DNA of 64,000 bases, from the NCBI GenBank assembly GCA_965249005.1, contig CBDFLD010000006.1, forward strand, positions 186,001 through 250,000. Direction: 5' to 3'. The stretch is from CBDFLD01 sp965249005 (GTDB taxonomy: Bacteria > Acidobacteriota > UBA6911). The notes beneath the pieces are model-generated. The model did not search any database, had not been told where the DNA came from, and saw nothing but the letters and a program-made list of their open reading frames with translations. The translations under genes were made by a program, and so were the position numbers. Of this stretch, positions 26,044-35,033 are shown one piece after another (position 1 is the first letter of the stretch; the number at the start of each line of letters is the position of its first letter).

Positions 26044-27916
26044 GTGCGCCTGCGAGCGTGTTTGGCTAGCGAGGTGAAAGTCCTCGTCAGGCATACACAC
26101 TCCGGCCTGTAACTGAAAGTAACTGCGTCCTTGTGAAAGGGGGTGGAGAGCAACTGGAGGTGAACGAGCAGTCCGTAGTAAAGCGAACCCGTTTCGGCCG
26201 GGCTGACTGGCGAGCCTGCTAGGTAATGGCGAAGCCCGAAAGGCCTGTCGCGCTGAGGGGTTGTGTGCAAAAGCGACGGCAGGGGCAGTCAGGTGGTTGG
26301 GGACGGAATGCTCTGAAGGCCAAACACGTAAAGCAGGGAGACCTGAGCGACAGCCAAGACGGAGTTCATACTCGAAGGAGAGCCGAAGAGCCGGTAGCTC
26401 AGGAGTCAGAGCGTCCATAGTAGCGAAGAAGCGAGCTAACACTCGTGGAGCAAAGGGACGCAGGGAGGTGGATGCGGGATGACCGAACAGTCGGAACAAC
26501 AACCGGGCGCAGTGTTTAGAGGTCGGAAACGCCCTCGGACTCAACCCGACGGAGAAGTCCGCAGCCGATGGAGGTGGACGGAAGCGACGGTTTGGACGGA
26601 CCGCATGTTGACGGCACTCGAGGCTGGAGTGCAAGGAGGGAAATGGGCCCGACTGATCGACAAGGTGTTTGCGGAAGCTAACCTGCTCTCGGCATACATA
26701 CAAGTGGCCGGGAACAGGGGAGCCGCTGGCGTGGATCACGTGACGATAGATGAGTTCTCGCAACACCGAGACAAGAACCTGGGACGCATCGCACAAGCCT
26801 TGCAGAAACGCACCTACGTGCCACACGCGGTCCGACGCGTGTGGATCCCAAAGCCGGGAGGTGAGGAAAAGCGACCACTCGGTATCCCGACGGTGCGCGA
26901 CCGTGTAGTTCAAACCGCGCTTCGCAACGTGCTGGAACCGATCTTCGAGCGGGAGTTTGCCGAGCATAGCTACGGCTTTCGACCCGGACTCAGCTGCAAG
27001 GACGCGCTTCGACGTGTTGTTGAGCTGAGGAAGAGTGGCTACGGCTACGTTGTGGACGCGGATTTGAAAGGCTATTTCGATTCGATTCCGCATGATAAGT
27101 TGATGGCACGCGTGCGAGAGAAAGTCAGCGACGGCCGGGTGCTCCGACTGATTGAGCAGTTTCTTAAGCAAGGGATCATGGATGGTCTGAAGCAGTGGAC
27201 TCCAGAATCTGGTAGTCCGCAAGGCGCCGTGATCAGTCCCTTGCTTTCGAACGTTTACCTCAATCCGCTCGATCACCTGATGGCCAAGCGAGGCTTTCAA
27301 ATGGTGCGCTACGCTGATGACTTTGTCATCTTGTGTCGTACGCGAGAAGAAGCAGAGGCGGCCTTGGCTCTGGTACAGGCGTGGACTTCGGAAGCTGGTC
27401 TGACGCTTCATCCGGAGAAGACGCGAATTGTGGATGCTGAGACGGAGGGATTTGACTTTCTGGGGTATCACTTTCGAGCCCAGTATCGCTGGCCACGGAA
27501 GAAGAGCCTGAAGAAACTCAGAACGACCATCCGGGCGAAAACAAAACGTGCCCATGGCCACAGTCTGGCATACATCATCGAGGATGTGAACGCGACGCTG
27601 CGAGGCTGGTTTGAGTACTTCAAGCAGAGTCACAGCAACACCTTTGAGCCCATAGATGGCTGGGTCCGGATGCGACTGCGATCGATACTGCGAAAGCGAT
27701 GCGGTCGGAAGGGACGTGGCCGCGGGCGAGATCATCAACGCTGGCGGAATTCCTACTTTGCTGAGCACGGGCTGTATTCCTTGGCGACTGCCCATGGCTT
27801 GGTCCGTCAATCCTCGTCGAGGTAAGACCACCAACTGGAGAGCCGTATGCGGGAGAACCGCACGTACGGTTCGGAGGGAGGGGGGATCGAACTCAATCGG
27901 GCCTCCCTACCCCTAT
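26044..27916 (+). mobile_element. Group II intron with intron-encoded protein
   Basis: The left end begins gtgcgcctgcgag, the usual GUGCG start of bacterial group II introns. Near the right end a domain V hairpin is clear at about 27840-27873 (gagccgtatgcgggagaacc and its partner arm), followed by a domain VI-type stem (ggaggg to cctccc) and an end at ctacccctat. Domains I-IV occupy 26044-26478 and the reverse transcriptase frame 26479-27825. Immediately 5' of the intron lies a stem cccac-gga-gtggg, the kind of hairpin that group IIC introns choose as target. The intron sits between genes and does not need to splice for host function. The exact 3' boundary is uncertain by a few bases. Confidence 0.85.
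26479..27825 (+). CDS. ltrA: Group II intron reverse transcriptase/maturase
   Basis: A 448-residue reverse transcriptase. RT blocks in order: VWIPKPGGEEKRPLGIPTV near residue 122, ERE-FAEHSYGFRPGLSC near 155-175, VVDADLKGYFDSIPHD near 190, SGSPQGAVISPLLSNVYLN near 247, the catalytic YADDFVIL near 275, and the RT-7 region GFDFLGYHF near 330. A maturase (domain X) region follows (LRGWFEYFKQSHSN). No HNH endonuclease domain is visible; the protein ends soon after the thumb/X region, as in endonuclease-lacking classes. It promotes splicing and retrohoming of its own intron. AGGGAGG lies upstream of the start, and the frame is uninterrupted, so the element may still be active. Confidence 0.95.
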   Translation: MTEQSEQQPGAVFRGRKRPRTQPDGEVRSRWRWTEATVWTDRMLTALEAGVQGGKWARLIDKVFAEANLLSAYIQVAGNRGAAGVDHVTIDEFSQHRDKNLGRIAQALQKRTYVPHAVRRVWIPKPGGEEKRPLGIPTVRDRVVQTALRNVLEPIFEREFAEHSYGFRPGLSCKDALRRVVELRKSGYGYVVDADLKGYFDSIPHDKLMARVREKVSDGRVLRLIEQFLKQGIMDGLKQWTPESGSPQGAVISPLLSNVYLNPLDHLMAKRGFQMVRYADDFVILCRTREEAEAALALVQAWTSEAGLTLHPEKTRIVDAETEGFDFLGYHFRAQYRWPRKKSLKKLRTTIRAKTKRAHGHSLAYIIEDVNATLRGWFEYFKQSHSNTFEPIDGWVRMRLRSILRKRCGRKGRGRGRDHQRWRNSYFAEHGLYSLATAHGLVRQSSSR

Positions 27917-27917
27917 C

Positions 27918-27989
27918 GACCGGCGCGCCGCGCCGGTCGGACGCTGATCGCTGATGGCTGAAAGCGTCCCGGGCGCGCAGAGCCGGGAC
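27918..27989. repeat. GC-rich palindrome and hairpin downstream of the intron
   Basis: 27918-27938 is the same palindrome type as 5412-5432 (gaccggcgcg arms, one-base loop). It is followed by ggacgctgatcgctgatggc, the inverse of the word that precedes the palindrome at 5391-5411. A separate hairpin gtcccgg / ccgggac lies at about 27967-27988, directly after the stop of the convergent dehydratase gene. Without a T-tract it is a weak terminator candidate. Confidence 0.6.
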
Positions 27990-29717
27990 CTAGTGACTCC
28001 TCCGAGGGACGTATGAGCCGCTCCCCCCCACCAGGAAGTCTAGATCGACACCCTGGTTGGCTTGCAGGACATGGTCGGTATAGAGTCGCGTATACCCGCG
28101 ATCCATGGCAGGATCGGGAGGCTTCCAGACGGATCGCCGTCGCTGCAATTCCGCATCGTCCACGTCCAGGTGGATCTTGCGGGCCTCGACATCGATTTCG
28201 ATGAAGTCTCCGTTTTGAACCAGCGCCAGCGGACCTCCGATGGCAGATTCCGGCGCGATGTGCAGGACCACGGTCCCGAAGGCGGTCCCGCTCATCCTGG
28301 CGTCAGAGATTCTCACCATATCGTGCACGCCGTGCTTGGCGAGCTTTGCCGGGAGTGGAAGATTGCCCAGTTCCGGCATTCCCGGATACCCGCGTGGCCC
28401 AGAATTGCGTAGCACCATGACACAGGTCTCGTCGATGTCCAGACTCTCGTCGTGAACACGCAGATCGAGATCGTCGACATCTTCAAAGACGACGGCACGG
28501 CCCCGGTGCTTGAGAAGCTCCTCCGATGCGGCCGTTGGCTTCAACACGGCCCCATCGGGGGCCAGATTCCCACGCAACACGACCAGGCTGGTCGTCTCCT
28601 TGAAGGGTTTCTCTACCGAGTGGATGACTCGATCATTCCAACATTTTGCTCCGGCCACGTTCTCGCCCATGGTCTTACCATTTACCGTCAGGGCGTCTCG
28701 ATGAATAGAATCGCCCAGATTCTGAATCACCACGGGAAGGCCACCGGCATAGTAGAAATCTTCCATCAAGTACTCCCCTGAGGGCATCAGGTTGACGAGG
28801 CAGGGGATCTCCTTGCTGAGCTTGTCGAAGTCCTCGAGGTCCAGCGGAACCCCCAGGCGTCCGGCCAGTGCGAGCAGATGAACGACCGCATTGGTGGAGC
28901 CGCCGATGGCCGCATTGACGCGGATCGCGTTCTCCAGCGCCCGGCGATTGATGATCTGGGACATGCAGAGGTCTTCGCGCACCATCTCGACGATTCTTTG
29001 TCCAGCCAGGTGCGCCAGGCGATAGCGTCGCGCGTCCACGGCGGGAATCGCGGCGTTCATCGGCATTCCGATCCCGAGCGCCTCCACCATGCACGCCATG
29101 GTCGAGGCCGTTCCCATGGTCATGCAGTGTCCCTTGGACCGGGACATGCATCCTTCGGCCTCGGCCATATCTTCTTCGGTCATCTCTCCGGAGCTCAGCA
29201 TCTCCCTGAACTTGTAGAGATGAGTCCCCGACCCGATCATCATATCGCGAAACCGCCCGTTGAGCATGGGACCGCCCGAGAGGGCAATGGTCGGCAAATC
29301 GACACTCGCCGCGCCCATCAGCAGCGCAGGCGTCGTCTTGTCGCACCCCACCAGCAGAATCACGCCGTCAACGGGATTGGAACGAAGCGATTCTTCGACG
29401 TCGATACTGACCAGATTCCGAAACAGCATGCTGGTCGGACGCAGCAGGGTTTCTCCCAGAGACATCACCGGAAACTCGAGAGGGTATCCCCCTGCTTCGT
29501 GGATCCCTCGCTTGACATGTTCGGAAATCTCCCGGAAGTGACCGTTGCACGGCGTCAGGTCGGACCAGGTGTTACAGATGCCGATGGCCGGCCGGCCGTC
29601 GAAGAGGTGCTCCGGGGTCCCTTGATTCTTCAGCCAGCTTCGAGCGGCAAACCCGGCCACGTTGCGACTACCGAACCAGGCTTGACTTCTCAGTTTCTTA
29701 TCAGCTTTCTTGGCCAT
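27990..29717 (-). CDS. IlvD/Edd family dehydratase, probably a sugar-acid (arabinonate/xylonate type) dehydratase
   Basis: A 575-residue protein. Cluster and active-site motifs: ICNTWSDLTPCN near residue 48, LVGCDKTTPALLMGAAS near 122, CMTMGTASTM near 197, and the C-terminal DLDFLVGGSGSYVPRRSH. The start ARSWLKNQGTPEHLFDG and the C-terminus are more like L-arabinonate/D-xylonate dehydratases than biosynthetic dihydroxyacid dehydratase, so a role in pentonate or hexonate catabolism is the better guess; a branched-chain amino acid role cannot be excluded. It acts in the cytoplasm and needs a [2Fe-2S] or [4Fe-4S] cluster. It is co-directional with the two hydrolase genes upstream. An enolase-superfamily dehydratase at 48800 would fit the same type of metabolism. 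Confidence 0.88.
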   Translation of the reverse strand: MAKKADKKLRSQAWFGSRNVAGFAARSWLKNQGTPEHLFDGRPAIGICNTWSDLTPCNGHFREISEHVKRGIHEAGGYPLEFPVMSLGETLLRPTSMLFRNLVSIDVEESLRSNPVDGVILLVGCDKTTPALLMGAASVDLPTIALSGGPMLNGRFRDMMIGSGTHLYKFREMLSSGEMTEEDMAEAEGCMSRSKGHCMTMGTASTMACMVEALGIGMPMNAAIPAVDARRYRLAHLAGQRIVEMVREDLCMSQIINRRALENAIRVNAAIGGSTNAVVHLLALAGRLGVPLDLEDFDKLSKEIPCLVNLMPSGEYLMEDFYYAGGLPVVIQNLGDSIHRDALTVNGKTMGENVAGAKCWNDRVIHSVEKPFKETTSLVVLRGNLAPDGAVLKPTAASEELLKHRGRAVVFEDVDDLDLRVHDESLDIDETCVMVLRNSGPRGYPGMPELGNLPLPAKLAKHGVHDMVRISDARMSGTAFGTVVLHIAPESAIGGPLALVQNGDFIEIDVEARKIHLDVDDAELQRRRSVWKPPDPAMDRGYTRLYTDHVLQANQGVDLDFLVGGSGSYVPRRSH

Positions 29718-29790
29718 AACGTTGCATCTCCAGATGAATAGGAATATTGCCCGTTCCCTTGTAGCGAGGGGGACGATTTGTTGTCAAGGT

Positions 29791-31929
29791 CTACGGTCCG
29801 GCATCGGCCTGATCCGCGTAAATCCGGCGGGCCCTTTGAAACAGAGCTACGACGGATTCACGCTTCTCCGGGGTCGCAAAAACGCCGACCTCTCGAACTC
29901 GTCCAATGAGCTGGTCGATCCAGTCGACCCAAAAGGCGGCGTCCGTCGCGGATGTGATCGGTTGGTTTGCGACCAAGCAGTAAACGGGACTCGTGTGAGC
30001 GAAAGCGTAGCGGTCGTTGACAAGCATGCGGTGGTCGGGGCCGGTGACACGGGCGGCGATCCACGAGCTACGCTCGAGTGAAACATTGCCGCTGTAGACA
30101 ATGCGATGACGGTCGCCCGTGGCCTTCTGTGACGCCACCACGCGCCCATTGGCCACGATCTCGAGCTGATCCAAGGGCCACAGCGCTGTGGCTTCTGCCC
30201 GGATGCTCACTCGTGCAGGGGATTTCAGTTGAAGCTCCTCTCCGGGCCTGCGTCCATCGACTGTGAGCTCGAGCATGGGGCCGTTGGTGGCGAAGCTTTT
30301 GCCGCTCTTGTAGTTTTCAATCCACTTCTCGTAGGTGAACTTTCCGGGGACGTGGACGTAGACGCGGTCTCCTCCCAAGAGGAAGGCCAGCATGAGGTTG
30401 GTAAAGGCATCGGTTCCGGCCGACACGGCACAGCGGAAGCCACAGTTCAGCACCCGATACCATAGCTTCATCGATGCCCGCTCGTCCGCGTTGCTGAGCA
30501 CATCCAGGGCGTCGACCTGGCCAAGGGCGAGATCTACCGGAAACTCCCTGGCGTGCGTGCGCACAAAGTCGTCGTTCCACGAAGGATGCACGTAGGCGAC
30601 GGCGCCCCCCTGTTCCCGGGCCGCCTTTGCCTGCGTGTAGTTGGGTGGATAGTCTTCGAAGTGCTTCGTGCCCGGGAATCCCGTGAACAACCGGTGGACC
30701 AGCTCCTTGAGGTTGAAGAACGACATGTGCCCGTAGATGCGCAGATTTCGCATCTCTTCGTTCCAGTATAGAACTTTGCGGCCCTTGCTCGAGCGGTGCG
30801 GCCGCCCCTCGAAGAATCGAAGATCGTGGACGATTCCACTGAAGGAGTTGGCCACCATCATATTCGCGATGTCCAATCCCTCGGCCTTGACCTGAAGCTG
30901 AATATCTTCGAGGTCGATGACTTCATTGTTGATGTAGTTGGCATGGATGTGTGAATCGGCCGAGTAAAAACCTTTCTGGTAGAGGGGGAGCCGATGATCC
31001 AGCTTCAACTCCATCGAGTGTGGCTGAGCCTGTAAATCCAGCTCGTGGCGCACGGGGGCATATTCGAGACCGCGCACCGCCTCGATCACGGTCTTGCCGG
31101 CGGGCAGTACGACCTCGAAGCTGGAATCCGCATGAAAAAAGTACTCGCTGTGGCCGGTCCCGTACTCGATCCCGTTGTAAATTCCCGTTGGGCGAGCGAT
31201 CCGCTGGAGGCTGCCGGACGGCGAGTGGGCCAAGCCGTCAGAGCCGGTCAAATAGACCCGGGCCGCAGTCGGCTGCCCATCGCTATCCACCAGCAGAACC
31301 TTGAGAAGTGTTTCGGGCCGGACGTCGAAGTCCATCGAGATTTCCGAGCGCTTCTTACCATTGGATAGAAGAATCCGATCTGTCTGGATCCCGAGCCGAG
31401 CGGTGCTGAGATTCAAACTGTAGCCGCGGATCGATTCGGGCGGAACGGGCAGCTCGTAGTGCTTGAAGGGCGTCTCGACCTCGAGTTGTTGCACCGATTC
31501 CGTACGGTTCCGGACGAGCAGAGGAACGGTGTAGTTGTAATTCGGCATCATCACGAGACGTTGGGGCGCAGACAACACCTCCAGTCGATCCGATAGGATC
31601 TCGAGCTTGATGAGATCGAAGGCTTCGAGCAGATCGATGTGGCGATCGCCGTAGTCCCGGCCGTGCACGATACCAGGATCCAGCTGGACACCGGCGCGAC
31701 GGAGCACGATCTTGATCAGATCAAAGGAAGAGAGCAAACCTTCCACATCCCAGCGACAAGGGAGGACCTGCGAGACGAAGACCAGGCGGTTGCCCGGTAT
31801 GTCCGACAGTGATTGCGGCGATTGCGGCTTTGCCCGCACCGCTTCGAAAAGTGCTGCGAAAACAAAGAGAAATCCCAGCAAGGAGGAAACGAGAAGAAGC
31901 CGGCCGCCAAGGCTTGTTATTGCGTTCAT
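29791..31929 (-). CDS. CehA/McbA family metallohydrolase, exported
   Basis: A 712-residue protein with an N-terminal hydrophobic signal (LLLVSSLLGFLFVFAAL). The first half is beta-rich, probably a carbohydrate-binding or Ig-like region. The PHP-like metal-binding domain starts near residue 322 with FYSADSHIHANY and continues with VAYVHPSWND near 445 and SAGTDAFTN near 505. CehA/McbA relatives include carbaryl hydrolase, but most are uncharacterised phosphoester or amide hydrolases. It lies 66 bp from the DUF3604 gene upstream, which encodes a second PHP-type enzyme, and is probably in the same transcript; the pair may act on one extracellular substrate. Confidence 0.85.
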   Translation of the reverse strand: MNAITSLGGRLLLVSSLLGFLFVFAALFEAVRAKPQSPQSLSDIPGNRLVFVSQVLPCRWDVEGLLSSFDLIKIVLRRAGVQLDPGIVHGRDYGDRHIDLLEAFDLIKLEILSDRLEVLSAPQRLVMMPNYNYTVPLLVRNRTESVQQLEVETPFKHYELPVPPESIRGYSLNLSTARLGIQTDRILLSNGKKRSEISMDFDVRPETLLKVLLVDSDGQPTAARVYLTGSDGLAHSPSGSLQRIARPTGIYNGIEYGTGHSEYFFHADSSFEVVLPAGKTVIEAVRGLEYAPVRHELDLQAQPHSMELKLDHRLPLYQKGFYSADSHIHANYINNEVIDLEDIQLQVKAEGLDIANMMVANSFSGIVHDLRFFEGRPHRSSKGRKVLYWNEEMRNLRIYGHMSFFNLKELVHRLFTGFPGTKHFEDYPPNYTQAKAAREQGGAVAYVHPSWNDDFVRTHAREFPVDLALGQVDALDVLSNADERASMKLWYRVLNCGFRCAVSAGTDAFTNLMLAFLLGGDRVYVHVPGKFTYEKWIENYKSGKSFATNGPMLELTVDGRRPGEELQLKSPARVSIRAEATALWPLDQLEIVANGRVVASQKATGDRHRIVYSGNVSLERSSWIAARVTGPDHRMLVNDRYAFAHTSPVYCLVANQPITSATDAAFWVDWIDQLIGRVREVGVFATPEKRESVVALFQRARRIYADQADAGP

Positions 31930-31994
31930 GGTGCAACCAAGAAAGTGGTCAGGCTGAAGGCCCTTGTCGAATATGGAGCTTCAAAACGGAGAGA

Positions 31995-34733
31995 TCAGGG
32001 AACGTTGACCCAGATGGGAGAGCTCCACGCGATCTGGCCGTCCACCTGGATGATGCGTGCGTAGTAAAAGTTGGTTCCAGCCGTCGGCTGCAAATCCTGA
32101 TAGGTGATCTCGAGTTCTGTCTCCCCGCCCTTGCTCTTGTAGATCGAGCGGTTGTTGCGAATGATAGAAACGTCGGCAAACGGACGGGTTCCCACAGCAC
32201 GGATTCGAATCGGAGGAACCTCGTCCGCCGAAAACTCCTCCCCCATGAAATGACCACCGATCCAAAACTCCAGGATAATATTGTCGGTGGCGCCGTAGGT
32301 CCGTCGCTGTCTCATGGCATCGAGCACCGCGGTGCGGGTGCGCTCCTCGGCCCACACCATGGCATAGGAAATATGGGTCGACACGTGATCGGAGCTGGCA
32401 ATGACGCCGAGCCGGTAGCCCTTGTCCCAAGCGTGGGAGACGTATCCCGCTTCGCGGCGGGATTCTCCGGCCCAGGCGGTCACCTTCCCGTCGTCGGTCA
32501 AGGGAGCCCCGGGAGACTCGGAACTGTGCCGGATTCCTTGATAGATCTCGACGATCGGTTCGACCTCCGGATCGTTGTCGCGCCAATCCGTGCCCATATG
32601 GGTGGCGGTGGTGTGGGGTATGGAGATCCCGCCGCTGCGCCGGATCGACTCGTACACGAGCTTGGTATCGTCGGGTTGCACGTTGCCGGTTCCCGTGTGC
32701 GCGCGCAGCGTCATGGCGAGAGATTGAAACATGGGGATTGGTTCGACGCCCCGGACTGCGTGCACGATATTTCGATGGCCGTTCGGGAAGGCGACGGAAC
32801 GTTCGTAACCAAATAGCGCGATGTATTGTTCCGGTGCGTGAAACAGATCGGCCAGCTTTTCCTCGAGCCACCACCAGTACTCCCGCTCAGCCGCATATTG
32901 ATGGTCGGAGATAAAGCCGAAGTCCATCGACGCCGCGTCGAGCATGTAGCGATAGAAATCCAGGGGCGTGCCGTCGGACACGCCTCGAGCATCCATGGAA
33001 AACTCCGTATGTCGATGCGTATCCCCGCGTAGGATCTGCAAATTCTTTCCCGACACCCGGGCCCTCCAGGAGCGTATTCGCGCGACGTCACCCATCTCGT
33101 CGGTGTGACCAGCCGGCCTGCGCCTGAAATCCGGTTCTTCGGTGCCGCCGAGGAGGACTCCGGCCTTTGTGTCCGGTTCGAAGCGGGAGGCATACACGTT
33201 TTCGATCAGCGTCTCCTCGGGCAGATTGGTCCAGATCGAGAAGCTCGGAACGTTGTCACGCGGCCATCCAATCCAGAGACCACCCTCGGCGGAGGGTGTG
33301 GCCGAAGCGACCATCGTCTGGCGGCCGTTGCTGTAAGGAAACTGCATCGGTTCGGTCCAGCCCTGCGGGGTCATTGTAAGAACGTAAGGCCTCCAGAATT
33401 CGGCGGTCCCGCCGCGATACTCATATTTCCGAAGCAGAAGACTGACACGCCCTCGATCATCCATCGCCAGTCGGGGTTGGCTCAGGTGCGGCCTGTCGGT
33501 CTCTTCGATGAACTTCCACAACCGCCTGGGAAATTTTGATGCCACTTCCGGCATCGCGGCTTGCAGCGTTTCTCCCACGATTCGCACGGCGACCTGCCGC
33601 TCGTTGTTAGGGCTGGATCCGGACACGCGGTCCGGATCCACCAGTAGTCCTTGGTCCTTCCCCCAGCCGTATTCCCCGATCTCGTATGCTACCCAGAGCC
33701 GATCTTGCTGATCCAGAAGAATGCTCGAGCGGGCTTCGAGAGCGTCGGAGTCGGCAATCGGCCGAATCGGGCTGAGGTTTCCCTTTCGGATAGAACGGAA
33801 GACCACGTCATAGTTCCCCTTGTCGTAGGTGTCCCAGGCAACAAACACCTCGCCAAAAGAGCTCACGTCCAACGAGGGAGCCCAGTCGTTGCGCTGGCTC
33901 TCCGAGAGGCGCAGCTGCTGAGACCATCCGGTTCCGTCATAAGCCATATAGAAGATATCGGACTGACCGTTGCGGAATCCTTGCCATGCGATGTGAATCG
34001 TTCCGTCCGGTCCTTGCCGGACCGTGTGGTCGAAGTCCCCTTCCGGTGACGACGTGAGCCGCTCCAGGGGTCCCCAGCGCTCGTGGTCGAACCAGCGTGC
34101 ATAGATGTCGAAATTTGCATCGAACAGCTCTTGCTGGGACCAAATCACCCAAAGGCGGTTCCGGGAGTCAAAGCTGAGCTCCGGCCGCCACACATCGCCG
34201 CTCACTCCGGGCACCAGGTTCCAGGTTCCCCACTGCTTCGAATCCGGGCTGCGCCGGCTGAGCCGAATCTGGTCGCGTCGTCCAGAGTAGCTGCTCCAGG
34301 CCATCCACACCTCATCCCGGTTTTTGGGGTTCGAGAGAATGGCTGGATAATCATCGCTCCGGGTGTCGTCGCTCAGTCGAATGGTTTCGTGAAAATGCGG
34401 GTCCAAGGGTGGAATGGGTTCGGGCTTGACCGGAGAATTGATGGCCGATCTTTTCAGGTTGAGCCGGCCGAGCTCGTGCTGCGCCGGCGCATCCATCCGG
34501 ACCCGGCCCGGCGCATTGGGATGTGCCGCCGAGCCCGGGTTCTTCCCGGTCTCATCGAAAATTATCTCCGCCGAATTCCGGCCCGGGATAGGGTCCGGAG
34601 GCGGCGCTTCCGGCATGCTTCGGTTGTATCGTTTGGAAAGCAGCGGCTTCTCGTTTTCTTGCACCCAGGCGAGCCGCAGGCCTAGGGCGATCAAGGCGAG
34701 AGGGAGAACCATGGCAGTCATGCGGTGGGTCAT
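31995..34733 (-). CDS. DUF3604 family secreted PHP-like hydrolase
   Basis: About 912 residues from ATG 34733, which starts a signal/anchor segment (MTAMVLPLALIALGL). The frame extends further upstream to 34982, but those residues are charged and non-conserved, so I reject the longer form. Residues about 100-480 are repeats of the WSSYSGRR, WVIWSQQE, VAWDTYDKG type, suggesting a beta-propeller. The DUF3604 domain begins near residue 574 with LRGDTHRHTEFSMD and includes ISDHQYA near 612, FGYERS near 646 and a late IASSDHVSTHISY near 795, giving several metal-ligand His/Asp residues. Function is unknown. It forms a tandem with the CehA/McbA gene downstream. The 300 bp upstream hold only repeats and no gene. 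Confidence 0.85.
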   Translation of the reverse strand: MTHRMTAMVLPLALIALGLRLAWVQENEKPLLSKRYNRSMPEAPPPDPIPGRNSAEIIFDETGKNPGSAAHPNAPGRVRMDAPAQHELGRLNLKRSAINSPVKPEPIPPLDPHFHETIRLSDDTRSDDYPAILSNPKNRDEVWMAWSSYSGRRDQIRLSRRSPDSKQWGTWNLVPGVSGDVWRPELSFDSRNRLWVIWSQQELFDANFDIYARWFDHERWGPLERLTSSPEGDFDHTVRQGPDGTIHIAWQGFRNGQSDIFYMAYDGTGWSQQLRLSESQRNDWAPSLDVSSFGEVFVAWDTYDKGNYDVVFRSIRKGNLSPIRPIADSDALEARSSILLDQQDRLWVAYEIGEYGWGKDQGLLVDPDRVSGSSPNNERQVAVRIVGETLQAAMPEVASKFPRRLWKFIEETDRPHLSQPRLAMDDRGRVSLLLRKYEYRGGTAEFWRPYVLTMTPQGWTEPMQFPYSNGRQTMVASATPSAEGGLWIGWPRDNVPSFSIWTNLPEETLIENVYASRFEPDTKAGVLLGGTEEPDFRRRPAGHTDEMGDVARIRSWRARVSGKNLQILRGDTHRHTEFSMDARGVSDGTPLDFYRYMLDAASMDFGFISDHQYAAEREYWWWLEEKLADLFHAPEQYIALFGYERSVAFPNGHRNIVHAVRGVEPIPMFQSLAMTLRAHTGTGNVQPDDTKLVYESIRRSGGISIPHTTATHMGTDWRDNDPEVEPIVEIYQGIRHSSESPGAPLTDDGKVTAWAGESRREAGYVSHAWDKGYRLGVIASSDHVSTHISYAMVWAEERTRTAVLDAMRQRRTYGATDNIILEFWIGGHFMGEEFSADEVPPIRIRAVGTRPFADVSIIRNNRSIYKSKGGETELEITYQDLQPTAGTNFYYARIIQVDGQIAWSSPIWVNVP

Positions 34734-34744
34734 AGTTGGGAGGT

Positions 34745-34830
34745 ATCTCGGACGTGCTATCCGCTTTCCGCCTTGCGCTTTCCGCATCAGCTCTCCGTGG
34801 AGGTGTTGGCCGCCCACGCCGTGGGCGGCA
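34745..34830. repeat. Intergenic palindrome ccgcccac-gcc-gtgggcgg and degenerate flanking words
   Basis: A perfect 8-bp-arm palindrome lies at about 34811-34829. The words ctttccgcatcagctctc just left of it resemble ctttccgcacaagctctc at 25882-25899, which is followed by R1 copy C and by a related stem cccac-gga-gtggg at 26021-26035. The two places may be decayed copies of one larger repeat unit. The rest of 34831-35033 shows no gene. Confidence 0.5.
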
Positions 34831-35033
34831 ATGTGAATCCGCGCTGGTCGTTGTGTGCCTTGAGCTCGAATTCTATCGTGATCTTTCGTGCTTGACCACC
34901 GGGAAAGGAAGCGCCGCCTAACGGTGGGACCCTGCGCTTGACTTTCCTGGTGGGCTCCAATAGCCTCGGATTCAAAGTACACTGAAACTCATGGGGCTGC
35001 GGCGTCGCCGCGGCCAGCCCGGAGGCAAAAAAC

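Noticed and set aside
26041..27834. Open frame of 597 codons on the minus strand across the group II intron
   Set aside because: Antisense to the reverse transcriptase and to structured intron RNA; no recognisable domain.
34734..34982. N-terminal extension of the DUF3604 protein
   Set aside because: Charged, non-conserved residues upstream of a clear signal-anchor segment that begins at 34733.
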